The notes under the pieces: model-generated
What the model was told of the DNA's origin: nothing
Databases searched by the model: none
The model's input: only the letters and a program-made list of their open reading frames with translations
DNA from: Phytophthora quininea
Lineage: Eukaryota > Oomycota > Peronosporomycetes > Peronosporales > Peronosporaceae
Direction: 5' to 3'
NCBI GenBank assembly: GCA_011947345.1
Contig: JAAVTG010000670.1
Span: 248,001-312,000, forward strand
Length of the DNA stretch: 64,000 nt
Made by a program: the position numbers and the translations under genes
Part shown: one piece after another, positions 21,737-31,450 of the stretch
Layout of the letters: every line of letters starts with the position of its first letter
How positions within the stretch are numbered: the stretch's first letter is position 1

Positions 21737-21845
21737 CTCTTGTCTGGATGGTGGTGGATTCAAAGTGAGGAGATACCAAAGTTTCGAAGCGGTGACGAAC
21801 TCTCGGATTATGACGAGTTCGCTTTTCTGAATCCGACCAGCTTTG

Positions 21846-22594
21846 CTTACGACGCCGCCCTGTTCAGCTAGTGAATTGAGACATCCTCTTGCATCGCCAC
21901 ATACAGTTTCCCTGTTCCAAACGTTAAAATCTACACCTCGCGTGAAGCTGCGAAGGCAGAGGCGAATCAATTTGTGCCGAGCTCATGGATAGCTTGCTAC
22001 ATTGTGGTGTGGTGTTTTAGGATAGCCGCCTGCAGCTTCCGACTCATGTACCACATATTGTGAGCACTGTTTGTTCGCTGTATTGGCAGGAGTTCCCGGA
22101 TCGGACAAGCATAACCATGAGCTCCGTGGTGAGCCTTCACTGACGTGTACATGCACCAATTACGGTCAGTCAGGCCACAACAGGAGCTGTCCGTCGAAGT
22201 AAGGAGTGCAACCAGCAGCACTTGTAGTCTATTGCGAGCTAGCAGTGTCGGTAGAGCTGCTGCTCATGATGCGTCACAGAGCCCCAAATGCGAATAGTGT
22301 CACGAAAGCTCTCCATTTTGCGAAAAAACATCGCTCTCAGCGACATTATAGCACGCTTGAGCCCGAGAAAGTAAAGTGCGAAGTGAATTGCTTAGATGTT
22401 AGTCTAACAGTACTCCCTCGGGCTAGCCCTCGTTCAGCGCCTGAGGTTTTCGCTTCGCCACTCGTTGGCGGAGATTATGAAGGCGGCGCGATGACGCGGC
22501 GCTGATGATGTAGGCCCCGCGTTGATGCGGTGCTAGTGATGGTGCCGGCAGAGGTTCATATTACCGCCAAATATTGATGATACTAACGAACTTA
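21846..22594 (+). other. Upstream region with a possible transposase zinc-knuckle remnant
   Basis: No intact gene. On the plus strand near 22128-22202 one frame reads LTCTCTNYGQSGHNRSCPSK and stops, resembling the C-terminal CCHC knuckle (CxxCGxxGHNxRxC) of Mutator-like transposases, with the second Cys changed to Tyr and a shortened last spacing. Upstream sequence is too decayed to read. Around 22430-22510 there is a GC-rich stretch repeating gcg-gat-gatg-like words. Nothing else is supported. Confidence 0.35.
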
Positions 22595-23142
22595 CAGACA
22601 AACCCCTCCATAAGAATTTACGCTTTATAAGTATAATTGTCGGTTCCCGAATGACCACTCCATGCAAGCCCTATATAATATTCCCCTCCCCTCTAGAGGC
22701 ATACAAATTCCTGCGATTTCCTAATAGAGGGGTGCTTAACTATGAGAGTTATATAGTGTTGAAAAGTAAGGTTATCCGACCCGAGCAATAGTTGAGGAGA
22801 CATTTGGTTGTTTTCGACCCAGTTCTTGGCGGTATCCGCGCCGGAGAACACGGATACCGCGTACTGCGTCTACTGGAAGCCGTTTGTCACTGCACTGAGC
22901 AACGAAGTTACGAATAAACTTGCTAAATATACTGGAAATCCTTCTTGATATCGAGCTGTCCGAACATTGAGCGCCAGTCCGCATGCTGCCGACGGTCGGC
23001 CCGAGTCTTTCAGCACGTGTTGTACCAATCATTCGGTACATTATTTGGTAGTACCAGCCATTTGGTACCCGTCCTATAAGAATGCCCCCTTTAAGACTAA
23101 ATACCCTCTGACCGACGACATTCTTATAGAGGGGTTTGTCTG
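22595..23142. mobile_element. Non-autonomous TIR element (Tc1/mariner-like, 548 bp)
   Basis: Ends are cagacaaacccctccataag (22595-22614, continuing aat) and the inverted ataagaggggtttgtctg type end (23120-23142), matching over about 23 bp with one or two mismatches. Both sides are flanked by TA, the Tc1/mariner target. Inner copies of similar words (aatagaggggtg at 22722, tataagaatgccccc at 23076) suggest subterminal repeats. The inside has no intact transposase; the 89-aa minus frame 23041-22772 is unrecognised. Confidence 0.72.
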
Positions 23143-23313
23143 TATCACGTGAAGTAGAACAATCAAATAACCGGACATCGAAATATGTTTGTGTTTGACC
23201 GCCGGCTCACATGTGTGCTGGCGGAGACTGAGCCCATGTAGCGCTCAACCGACATCAAGTTTACGGGTTCGTCCACAGCTCTGGACATCGATCTGCCGTC
23301 GTGCCGATGCAGG

Positions 23314-24243
23314 TTGGTCGCCAAAGACGCTCAGCTCGCACTTTCGAATCCGCCGAGACCCGCTCAAGCATCTGAGCAAGCAAGACCAGCCAGCAAATTT
23401 ACCCACGAGGTCCTCGAAGAAATGGCATCGAACCAAAGTCGGCAAGTCTCGGCAACATATCGACACACAACTCCAACGATCGTGTCGCCAGGCATTTTAG
23501 CAGACGAAGACTCGTGGGCTGATCTGGTTGCTGCCGTCCATGAGCACGAAGCCAAGAACCGTGAACGCCGTCGGGTCAAAGCGGTTCAGTACCGGAAGAA
23601 GAAGCGCGACAGAACTGTCCGTCTCGAAAAGGACATTCAAGACTTGCAGTTGGAAATCCGTAGACTCGATCGAAAGAAGCAGCGAATTGTTGCAAACATC
23701 TTCGGGAGCAGATCTCCCTGGTGTGTCGTCGGTGAATACTTTCGCATCTTTCGCTTTGGCTACAAAGCTCGAGCCTACGGCACGACGACGCAGCAGCAGC
23801 GACAACTCGCTTTCCTACGAGCTGTCATGGCGCCGGACATCATTGACGGGCCTCGCTGTGGCGTCGAGGCCATCGTCAACTGTTGGGAGTTCTACATGCT
23901 GTGCTGTCCAGAATTCGAGTGGCATTTGCGGCGGATGGAAAGCAGTGGCGACGGCGTCGTGACGGCGGTCTCCACTATCGCTTTCACGGTCTCCAACCGT
24001 TCACTGCGGTATGTTCTGGGCTGCCACTCGGGCGACGACGACGAGGCGGAACTTGCTACCAAGTTGCTCGGCCAGAGACTTCGCATCCAGAGCCAAATCG
24101 ACTTCCACTGGGACGACGAGACCGGCCGCGTCCAGATGCTCGTCTCGAAGCTTGACGTGGAGACGGCGCTGCTGGGGTTGCTGGGGAACTTGGTTGACGT
24201 CTCTCGGGTCTGGAAGAAAACGTTCTCGTTGCTCTATTGGTAG
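23314..24243 (+). CDS. bZIP-like protein E
   Basis: 309 aa, intact. MASNQSRQ at 23422 is a possible later start. Subgroup marked by DSWADLVAAVHEHEAKNRE before the basic region RRRVKAVQYRKKKRDR (near residues 88-103) and the zipper (LEKDIQDLQLEIRRLDRKK). The invariant bZIP Asn position is Arg. The C-terminal domain follows the family pattern (EYFRIFRFG, AVMAPDIIDGPRCGVEAI, LLGQRLRIQSQIDFHWDD, LLGLLGNLVDVSRVW). Its closest relatives in the window are H and I, on the opposite strand at 29.2-31.2 kb. A nuclear DNA-binding role is inferred from the bZIP-like part only. Confidence 0.85.
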   Translation: MVAKDAQLALSNPPRPAQASEQARPASKFTHEVLEEMASNQSRQVSATYRHTTPTIVSPGILADEDSWADLVAAVHEHEAKNRERRRVKAVQYRKKKRDRTVRLEKDIQDLQLEIRRLDRKKQRIVANIFGSRSPWCVVGEYFRIFRFGYKARAYGTTTQQQRQLAFLRAVMAPDIIDGPRCGVEAIVNCWEFYMLCCPEFEWHLRRMESSGDGVVTAVSTIAFTVSNRSLRYVLGCHSGDDDEAELATKLLGQRLRIQSQIDFHWDDETGRVQMLVSKLDVETALLGLLGNLVDVSRVWKKTFSLLYW

Positions 24244-24668
24244 GTGATTCCCCATGATTGATTTCGCGCAGACAAGACACTCGGGCGACTGGAAACAACG
24301 TTGGGGACTCTGCTGACCTATCCCGAGGACTTCACGCGCATTTCGTGTGCGGATGTTCCCTAACAGCAGGTCAAATCCAAGGCATCCGAAGGTTTTACCA
24401 TTCTGCTCAACGATAGCTGGACGATAGAAGCGAGAAGGAAATGTACACGAACACGGAGGATCCACTTAGTCGGTGCTGCGGTTCAGCAGTTTTTCACACA
24501 GCGGGGAACAACTCCACTCACCGATGACAAATATCTGAAGTGGCAAAACACTGCACGTGTCCAAGCGTACCAGCTGCGATTTGACCGCGCCAGTTGTTTG
24601 TGCCATTCTCCCGGCAGGCTGGGGAGCTCTCATCATTCCAGAATTGGCCCCCACAGACATCACGTGCC

Positions 24669-25610
24669 ATGAGCAGAATCCCGTGCAAACCAATGCAGAA
24701 CACCAGGCCTGTGAACGCTCAAGACGCCAGGCAAATGTCGGAGATGCAGCTCATGGCGAACGCCATCCAAGTATCCAAGAAATACTTGTCCAAGACGGCT
24801 CAAGACTCAGCGACGACCCAGTCCAGACGAGACCAGATCGCAGAGAAACTCGCTCGACGTCGTGAAAGCCATCGGGCCTGCATGGCTCGATACAGACAGC
24901 GACTCCGCTTGAAGGAGAGCGCCCAGGAAGCCAACAAGCAGCAGCTGGAGGAAGAGATTCGACAATTGGAGCACCGTCGCCTGCTCTTCGTTTCCCACCT
25001 GCCGGCCCAGTCGAATCCGTGGAGTGTGGCGTCCGAGTACTTTCGACTCTTCCGCAACGGCTCCAAGGCGCCGACCACGAGCGCATCTCTATTCAATTCC
25101 GAGACGACATTGCCACCGCACGACTCTCGCGTCCAGTTGCACTTCTTGCAGTCCACGATGGCGTCCGACGTGAGCTTCGGCTCAGTGCAGGGGCCGAATG
25201 CAGTGCTGGCCAACTGGCGCTTCATCTCGCGCTGCTACCAGGACTTGAACATTGAGCTCATGTGTCTGGAGGGCGCCGAAAACTCGGTGCTGGCGACGAC
25301 TGTGGGGACGTTCACAGTCACGGAAGCCACGCTACAACTCGCCTTCCCGCATCTGCTGGGGGATGCCGATCAAGGAATTCCACGGTCTCCGCTAGCGACG
25401 AGACTGCTTGGTCAGCAAGTCCGGATGACCGGATATTTGCGGTTCGAATGGGACCGCGACACCAGCCGAGTTACTGCGCTGGTGTACAAGTCTGATCTCA
25501 TGACTCCGCTGCTGCGATTGCTTGGCAACTTGGAAGACGTGTCGCTCGTATTTGGTAAAGCTAGCATTACACCCGAGAGCAGGTTGGTGGACGAACATGT
25601 GCGAGGGTAA
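24669..25610 (+). CDS. bZIP-like protein F
   Basis: 313 aa from MSRIPCKPM (24669); the frame is open from ATG 24594 (338 aa), so the start is uncertain. Basic region RRESHRACMARYRQRLRLKE, with His at the invariant Asn position; zipper-like NKQQLEEEIRQLEHRRLLF. Family domain: EYFRLFRNG, FLQSTMASDVSFG, WRFISRCYQDLNIELMCLE, ATRLLGQQVRMTG, LLRLLGNLEDVSLVFG. The frame is unbroken and ends LVDEHVRG. Confidence 0.85.
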   Translation: MSRIPCKPMQNTRPVNAQDARQMSEMQLMANAIQVSKKYLSKTAQDSATTQSRRDQIAEKLARRRESHRACMARYRQRLRLKESAQEANKQQLEEEIRQLEHRRLLFVSHLPAQSNPWSVASEYFRLFRNGSKAPTTSASLFNSETTLPPHDSRVQLHFLQSTMASDVSFGSVQGPNAVLANWRFISRCYQDLNIELMCLEGAENSVLATTVGTFTVTEATLQLAFPHLLGDADQGIPRSPLATRLLGQQVRMTGYLRFEWDRDTSRVTALVYKSDLMTPLLRLLGNLEDVSLVFGKASITPESRLVDEHVRG

Positions 25611-25913
25611 ATCTTGGACCATGAAACGTAGAGCCACACTCCTTGGTTAGGAATGAGAAAATGCATATCCATACCGTTGCGAGAAGGAATACTTCGAAGT
25701 ACTTCTGTTGGTGTCGTGATCTGCAGCCTCCGGAAAAGAAGCAAGAGATTTCACACATCAAGGTTCAAGTCGCTCGTGGCGATTACCAATTCGGCATCTG
25801 CTGTAAACGTACCAGGAAGAGGCACGAGGGAGTTAACTGTAAGCTCTCTGTCGAGACTCGCCACTTCCAAATCGACCGAGTCGCAGTCACCTTCTTCTTT
25901 CTCCTCTTCAGTT

Positions 25914-26861
25914 ATGATGCACGGTAGCGCACTTTATCCGCCGAACACCCAGTGGCTGAGTGACGAAGTTATCGGCACGGTGATAGCACGCTCCGTTCCT
26001 GTTTACGGCAGAGCTCACCCCAACTACGACAATTCGATTGACTTGGAGCAATTGGCGGACCAAAACTACGCGTCGGGGGAAAACGTACAAGCCTCCTTGA
26101 TGACGACAATCAAGCCAAACGAACCGTCGACGACTTCGACGAGCTCCCTCGAACTTCATCGACAACGCCACCGCGAGTGCGTCGCGCGATACCGACAGCG
26201 GATCCGTGACAAGGAGAAAGACAAGACCAAGGAGCTTCAGGCGCTGAAAGCGGAGCTGTACAGGCTCACTCAGCAACGACAGCGTCTGTCGCCCGTCGTA
26301 TCGATGAAGACAAGCACCTGGCAACACGCGGTGGAGTACTTTCGGCTCTTTCAATACGGGTTTAAGGACAGCTCCGACAGCTCCCAGGCCCAAGTTACAT
26401 TTCTGCAGGAAACGATGGCGTCCGATGTCATCTTCGGCGGCCTCAAGGCGGTGCTGGCGTTCTGGAAATTCATGCCAGCCTGCTACCAAGACTTTCAGGT
26501 CCAGCTCATGTCCCTGGAGAAAGGTGTCGCCGACGCAGTGGTCGCTACCTCCGTCGTACAGGTCACCATTTCCGAGACGACATTGCGCCAAGCATTCCCG
26601 CACCTGCTGAACGATGCAAACGGGAGCAGGATTGCAGCCAGGCTCCTGGGGCAGCAAGTAGAGATGCGAGGGTCTCTGCATTTGAACTGGGACCTCTCGA
26701 GCGGACGCGTAGCCAGACTGCAGTACGATGCAGACATGATAACGCCTCTGCTGCGCATACTCGGCAATGTGAGAGATGTGTCCATTGTGTTCGGCAACGC
26801 GCGTGTGACGGCAGAAGGGAAGCTGGCAGATGACGCGCTTTGCCAATTTCTTAGCGCTTAG
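25914..26861 (+). CDS. bZIP-like protein G
   Basis: 315 aa from ATG at 25914 (MMHGSALYPPN); homologues A and D start at the second Met, and the open frame extends upstream to 25653 without similarity. N-terminal motif LSDEVIGTVIARSV; basic region HRQRHRECVARYRQRIRDKE with His at the invariant Asn position; zipper-like LQALKAELYRLTQQRQRL. Family domain: EYFRLFQYG, FLQETMASDVIFGGLKAV, AARLLGQQVEMRGSLHLNWD, LLRILGNVRDVSIVFGNAR. The frame is intact. It lies head-to-tail upstream of C and D and between the arms of the inverted duplication. Confidence 0.87.
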   Translation: MMHGSALYPPNTQWLSDEVIGTVIARSVPVYGRAHPNYDNSIDLEQLADQNYASGENVQASLMTTIKPNEPSTTSTSSLELHRQRHRECVARYRQRIRDKEKDKTKELQALKAELYRLTQQRQRLSPVVSMKTSTWQHAVEYFRLFQYGFKDSSDSSQAQVTFLQETMASDVIFGGLKAVLAFWKFMPACYQDFQVQLMSLEKGVADAVVATSVVQVTISETTLRQAFPHLLNDANGSRIAARLLGQQVEMRGSLHLNWDLSSGRVARLQYDADMITPLLRILGNVRDVSIVFGNARVTAEGKLADDALCQFLSA

Positions 26862-26954
26862 TATTCGCTTGAAAATTATTCACTCCACAACAACCCCTGG
26901 AATGCACAGTCATTGTGTAAGCCAGATGCAGGTATTGATTATTCGTGAGCAATG

Positions 26955-29115
26955 CTGGGCGGATTCAGCTAAGCAAACTCGTCATAACCCAAGAGTTCAT
27001 CACCGCTTAGAAACTTTGGTATCTCCTTACTGTTGAATCCACCACCATCCAGACAAGAGATGAGGGACAGCACGCTTCACCCTCCGAACCTCCACCAGTT
27101 GAGCGACACCGGCGTAGGTCAAGTGCTTTTGCGTTCAAGAAAAAGGTTTTCGTTTGGTGACGGCAGCAACTCCCACGAAAGCGTCTTACCCTCCACGTCA
27201 CAGCTCACGCCCGGCAATTGCGGACAAGAACCAGCAGAGTTTGCAGCCGACCTGTCACCGGCCCATTTCTCCATCACTGTTTGTACCAGGACGGTATCTG
27301 CTGCTCTGCGCGAGCGCGCCCGACAGCACAGGCACGACACCGGAAGGAGCTGCAAGACAAGACAATCTCTTACGAGAAGGACGTGCAGCGACTGCAAGCA
27401 GAGATTCAACAACTCGAGCAGCAGCAACGGCTTTTATCGAGAATATCGGCGACAACAACTCTGTGTAGAATTGCTGCTGAATATTTTCGCTTGTTTCGGA
27501 ACGGCTCCAATCTGGGGACTCAATCGCGAGGACAAACGTCAAAGTCCAGCTATTTGCCAGTGCAAGCCAAGTTTCTGCAGGAAACGATGGCCCCTGACAT
27601 TGTCTACGGTGGTCTCGAGGCGGTGCCGGCGTACTGGAAGTTTGTGGCATTTTGCTACCAAGATTTCGAACTGAAGCTGACGAGTCTGAAGAATGGAGCC
27701 GACGCCTCGGTCGCCGCCACCACAACTACGAAATTCACGATCTCGGAGACCACGTTGCTCCACGCTTTCCTGCACTTTCTCAACGACGACGGTGGCAAAA
27801 GGATCGCCGCCAAACTGCTGGGACAACAGGTGGAGATGCGAGGGTCTCTACACTTCCACTGGGACTTCTCGAGCGGACGCGTGGCCAAATTGTTGTACGA
27901 TGCAGACATGCTAGCGCCTCTGCTACGTGTACTCGGCAACGTGGAGGATATTTCCGTTGTGTTCGGTAGCGCGCGTGACGACAATGGGAAAGTTGATTTC
28001 GTGAGTCTAGTGTCGAGTATAAGCTTGGCCCGCCCAATGCTCGCACAGCCGCTAGGAAGCAGCAGAAGACCGGTATCCATGATACGTGTGGCACGAGACG
28101 AGTCGATTAGTCACAGCCGAAGGTTTTGTCGCCATTTTGTCATTCCCGAACGTTTAGTCATTTCCGAACTCGTCTTCAAACCAGCAACCGGATCCGTCCT
28201 CAACAAAAATGCATGACAGCGCTCTTTACCCTCCAAATTTCCACGTCCTGGGCGACGACGTAGCCGGCAAAGTACTTTTGCACTCAAGGTTGTCTCCCAC
28301 AAAGTATTCGTTTGGTGTCGACAGCAGCTATCCACCCCGTCAAGACGTTCAAAAGCAAGCCGGTCCGGAGCCGTCGTCGCAGAACTTCTCCATCTCTGCG
28401 TCTGCCTCAACGGTAGCTGCCGTTCGTCGCGAGAGAGCTCGACTGAGCATGGCACGGTACAGGAAGAGGCTGCGCGACAAGACAGCCAACTACGAAGCCG
28501 ATGTCGGACGATTGCTACGGGAAATTGAGCGACTCCAGCAACAACGCGAAATTCTTTCATCCAGGGTGCTGTCGAGCACAACCCTGTGCAGCATCGCCGC
28601 AGAGTACTGTCGTCTGTTCCAGAACGGGTTACCGTCGGGGGCTTCTCGAATGCAGTTGGATTTCCTCAATGCCACGATGGCAACGGATGTGACGGACGGA
28701 GTTTTATGCGGAGTCAAGTCCATTCTGGGGACTTGGTGTTTCCTTTCGTTGTGCTGTCCGGATCTCAACATTCGTCTTGAGCATATGGACAATAGTGTGG
28801 ACGGCTCGGTCGTTATTACCTCGCGAGGAGTTTCCACCATTTCCGAGAGCACTTTGTTGCACGGGTTCCCTCACTTGATGAGCGACGACGGAAACTGGTC
28901 GCCACTTGCTGCGAAGCTGCTGGGTCAGCAGATCGTGGTGTCCGCACCAGGAGTCTTTGGCTGGGACGACACGACTCAACGCGTGACCGTGGTGTTGTCG
29001 AACCCAGACCTATTGACCCCACTTGTGAATTTGCTGGGGAACTGCGAAGACGTGGCTCGAGTGTTCGACAATGCTCGCATGAACTCAACAGGCAGACCAG
29101 CTAGTCTTATCTCAA
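26955..29115. repeat. Right arm of the 2.15-kb inverted duplication
   Basis: Inverted partner of 19696-21845, carrying genes C and D. Differences from the left arm are few: a one-base T deletion in B, a one-base deletion and a small change in C near 27325, and scattered substitutions. Confidence 0.88.
27060..28216 (+). CDS. bZIP-like protein C (frame break in the basic region)
   Basis: Inverted twin of B, also 1157 bp. ATG at 27060 (MRDSTLHPPN), N-terminal motif LSDTGVGQVLLRSR. The frame changes near 27325, where C reads gacagcacaggcacg and B reads gactgcacatggcacg, so the basic region (ARHRKELQDK) lies in the second frame, which stays open to 28216. The family domain is complete (EYFRLFRNG, AAKLLGQQVEMRGSL, LLRVLGNVEDISVVFG). 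As in B, the frame continues past the domain for about 70 codons and ends in the ATGCATGA that starts gene D. B and C carry different lesions, so the common ancestor was intact. Confidence 0.78.
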
Positions 29116-29129
29116 GCGCGTGTAGTTAG
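28209..29129 (+). CDS. bZIP-like protein D
   Basis: 306 aa, intact twin of A. N-terminal motif LGDDVAGKVLLHSR; basic region RRERARLSMARYRKRLRDK with Ala at the invariant Asn position; zipper-like LLREIERLQQQREIL; family domain with AAKLLGQQIVVSAP and LTPLVNLLGNCEDVARVF. It ends LISSACS and stop, preserving the 3' end that gene A lost to a LINE. The start overlaps the stop of C by 8 bases. Confidence 0.88.
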   Translation: MHDSALYPPNFHVLGDDVAGKVLLHSRLSPTKYSFGVDSSYPPRQDVQKQAGPEPSSQNFSISASASTVAAVRRERARLSMARYRKRLRDKTANYEADVGRLLREIERLQQQREILSSRVLSSTTLCSIAAEYCRLFQNGLPSGASRMQLDFLNATMATDVTDGVLCGVKSILGTWCFLSLCCPDLNIRLEHMDNSVDGSVVITSRGVSTISESTLLHGFPHLMSDDGNWSPLAAKLLGQQIVVSAPGVFGWDDTTQRVTVVLSNPDLLTPLVNLLGNCEDVARVFDNARMNSTGRPASLISSACS

Positions 29130-29220
29130 TTCATCTGGTCGGATTAGTGACAATACCGATGTAAAACTTCTTGTACAGACCGATGTTGCAGCTTTGGTTT
29201 AACAGAATTGCACCTGGGTG

Positions 29221-30155
29221 TTAGAGTGTTACGTAGCTCTGCTTCAGGACGCGGGAGACGTCTTCCAAGTTTCCCAACAAGTTCAACAACGCAGTCTCTG
29301 TATCGAGTTTGGGGATGATCATCTTGACGCAATCGTTATCATCGTCCCACATGAACTCGATTTGTGTGCGTATGCGGATTCTCCGGCCCAATAACTTGGC
29401 AGCAACCACCGATTCCTTATCATCGGCCAAGTTTCGGTTGAACACACAACGCAACGAGTTATCTGAGATCGTGAAGGAGGCTGTGGTGATCGCTGTCACG
29501 TCGCCATCGACGCCATTCTCCAGTCGTCGAAGTTGGAACTCGAACTCTGGGCAACAATGTGAATTCAACTCCCAAAACTCGGTCATCTGCTCAATACCGC
29601 ATCGTGGGCCATCGACAACGTCAGGCGCCATAACAACTCGCAGAAAGTCAAGCTGCACGGCCGACTCGGGCACCGAAGGTTTGCAGCCAAAGCGAAAGAG
29701 TCGAAAATATTCCGCCACAGCACACCAGGGGCATTTCTAACAGACACGCCCATGGCCACTTGTCGCTTTTGCAGCTCGAGTCTCCGGATTTCGTCTTGCA
29801 GCACGTGAATGTCTTTCTCGAGGGACATCGTTTTGTCGCGCTGCTTCTTCCTGTATCGAGCCGTTTTAAGGCGACGACGTTCGCGGTGTGTAGCTTCGAG
29901 CTCGTCGACAGCCACAACCAACTCGGCCCACGAATTTCCGTCTTGTACCTCGAGTGCCATTGTTTTGGCCGCTGTTGCTCGAGAGGGTTGACATTTTACT
30001 TCCGGAATTACTGCAACTGGTTTCCCGCTGTGGTCCCGCGCCAGGGCCCCATGATTGATAGAGCTGCCTGTCTTGACAGTAGTGGCGGTCGAGTTTCGCT
30101 GGCACGGTCCTGTAGGTTGATCGGCCACGTCGCCAATGCCAACGTCCTCATCCAC
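29221..30155 (-). CDS. bZIP-like protein H (one-base frame break)
   Basis: About 311 codons, MDEDVGIGDVADQ at 30155 to stop at 29221. NSWAELVVAVDELEATHRE precedes the basic region RRRLKTARYRKKQRDK (Arg at the invariant Asn position) and the zipper LEKDIHVLQDEIRRLELQKRQ. The frame shifts near 29730 in a CCCC run: the reading VRNAP should continue WCAVAEYFRLFRFG, found in the next frame. The C-terminal domain is otherwise complete (MAPDVVDGPRCGIEQ, LLGRRIRIRTQIEFMWDDD, LLNLLGNLEDVSRVL). Same subgroup as E and I. Confidence 0.8.
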
Positions 30156-30312
30156 CGAGCAGCTGACATTGCTCTATTAAAAGTCTTGACAAATTCAGGA
30201 ATGGAACAAGATGGAGCACAACCTCGCTGCTGACATCTCTGATGTCGCACTGCCTGTAGCGTGATTACAGACGGCAAGGATTGTTTCCGGGATGTGAAGC
30301 CATTCGAACGCG

Positions 30313-31204
30313 CTAAAGCATCGCAAATGTATGCTTCAAGACACGGGAGACGTCAGTCAAGTTCCCGAGCAAGTCCAGTAGCGCACTCTCCAAGTCGATT
30401 TTGGCGACCAGCATCTGAACGCGATCACTTTCATCGTCCCAGAGAAACTCAAGCAGAGCACGCACTTGCAGCTTCTGGCCCAGCAACTTGGACGCGAGTT
30501 TTGGAGCAGGAATGACGATGAGGTCGCGATTAACAGCTTCCCCAACTGTATCTTCCAAGATCGTGGACGATACCGTGGAAATCATAGACACAAGACCGTC
30601 GCCACCATTGTCAATTCGCTGAAGGTGAGGCTCGAAGTCGGCAAAGCACCGCATCATAAGCCCCCATCTCCACCATGGACTGAATACCGCATCGAGGACC
30701 TATCACGACGTCTGGCGCCATGGCACTTTGTAAAACATCGAGCTGGACATGCGGCTCGTGTTGCTCTACAGGAGCGTTGTAGCCAAAGCGAAAGAGGCGA
30801 AAGTATTCCGCCGCAACGCACCAGGGAGCACTTCTCATGGACACGCCCATAGCCACTTGTCGCTTCTGCAGCTCGAGCTTTTGGGGTTCGTCTTGCAGCT
30901 CGCTAATGTCCTTCTGCATCTTCCTGTACCGAGCTGTTTTGAGTCGACGGCGCTCTCTGTGCTTGGCTTCGAGCTCATCGACGACAGCAACCAACTCGGT
31001 CCACGCGTTTTCGTCTGCTTGCATCCCGGGTGGAATTGTTGCGGTAGCTGACACTTGAGACGGTCGACGCTTGACACGAGAAGTTGTTGCATCCGCGCTG
31101 CCATGGCTTGACATCTCGTCGCTCCTGGAAATTCGGCTTTGTTGGTTTGGCCTTGTCGGACACTCGGCAACGCCAACGTCCTTCATCCACCGCGTAGTTG
31201 ACAT
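30313..31204 (-). CDS. bZIP-like protein I (shortened zipper, frame break)
   Basis: About 297 codons from MSTTRWMKDVG at 31204. AWTELVAVVDELEAKHRE and RRRLKTARYRK match H, but then the reading jumps to MQKDISELQDEPQKLELQKRQ. Compared with H about 8 residues between basic region and zipper are missing and a Pro sits in the coiled coil. A frame change near 30660 splits the C-terminal domain (MVEMGAYDAVLC versus CFADFEPHLQRIDNG). The end is normal (LLDLLGNLTDVSRVLKHTFAML). It is a tandem duplicate of H; loss of the heptad register suggests impaired dimerisation or a pseudogene. Confidence 0.72.
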
Positions 31205-31450
31205 CGTTCCTTGGTAAATCGTAGCATAGTCGCTGGTGTGTAAGCTGTAAGCTGCTAAACCACACGACTGCTGTAGACAGAACGTTTGCCACACCACAAC
31301 AAGCTCATACAGCACATCGCTTCAAGCATTACAGTTGACAGCTCACAAGAGCACTGTAACAGGTTCGTCCAGATACCTGAAGGAAAGCCAAACAGCTTGA
31401 GATTGGAGAATAGGTCGTTGTTGATTTCCTGGGGTACGTTTTCACTGTCT

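Larger units (their letters stand above)
19696..21845. repeat. Left arm of a 2.15-kb inverted duplication
   Basis: The reverse complement of this segment matches 26955-29115 almost throughout: genes A+B here, D+C there, with their intergenic sequence. Similarity fades beyond ggattcag at about 21840/26958 and beyond the LINE target site at 19695/29112. The arms are separated by about 5.1 kb carrying bZIP-like genes E, F and G and a TIR element. Confidence 0.88.
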
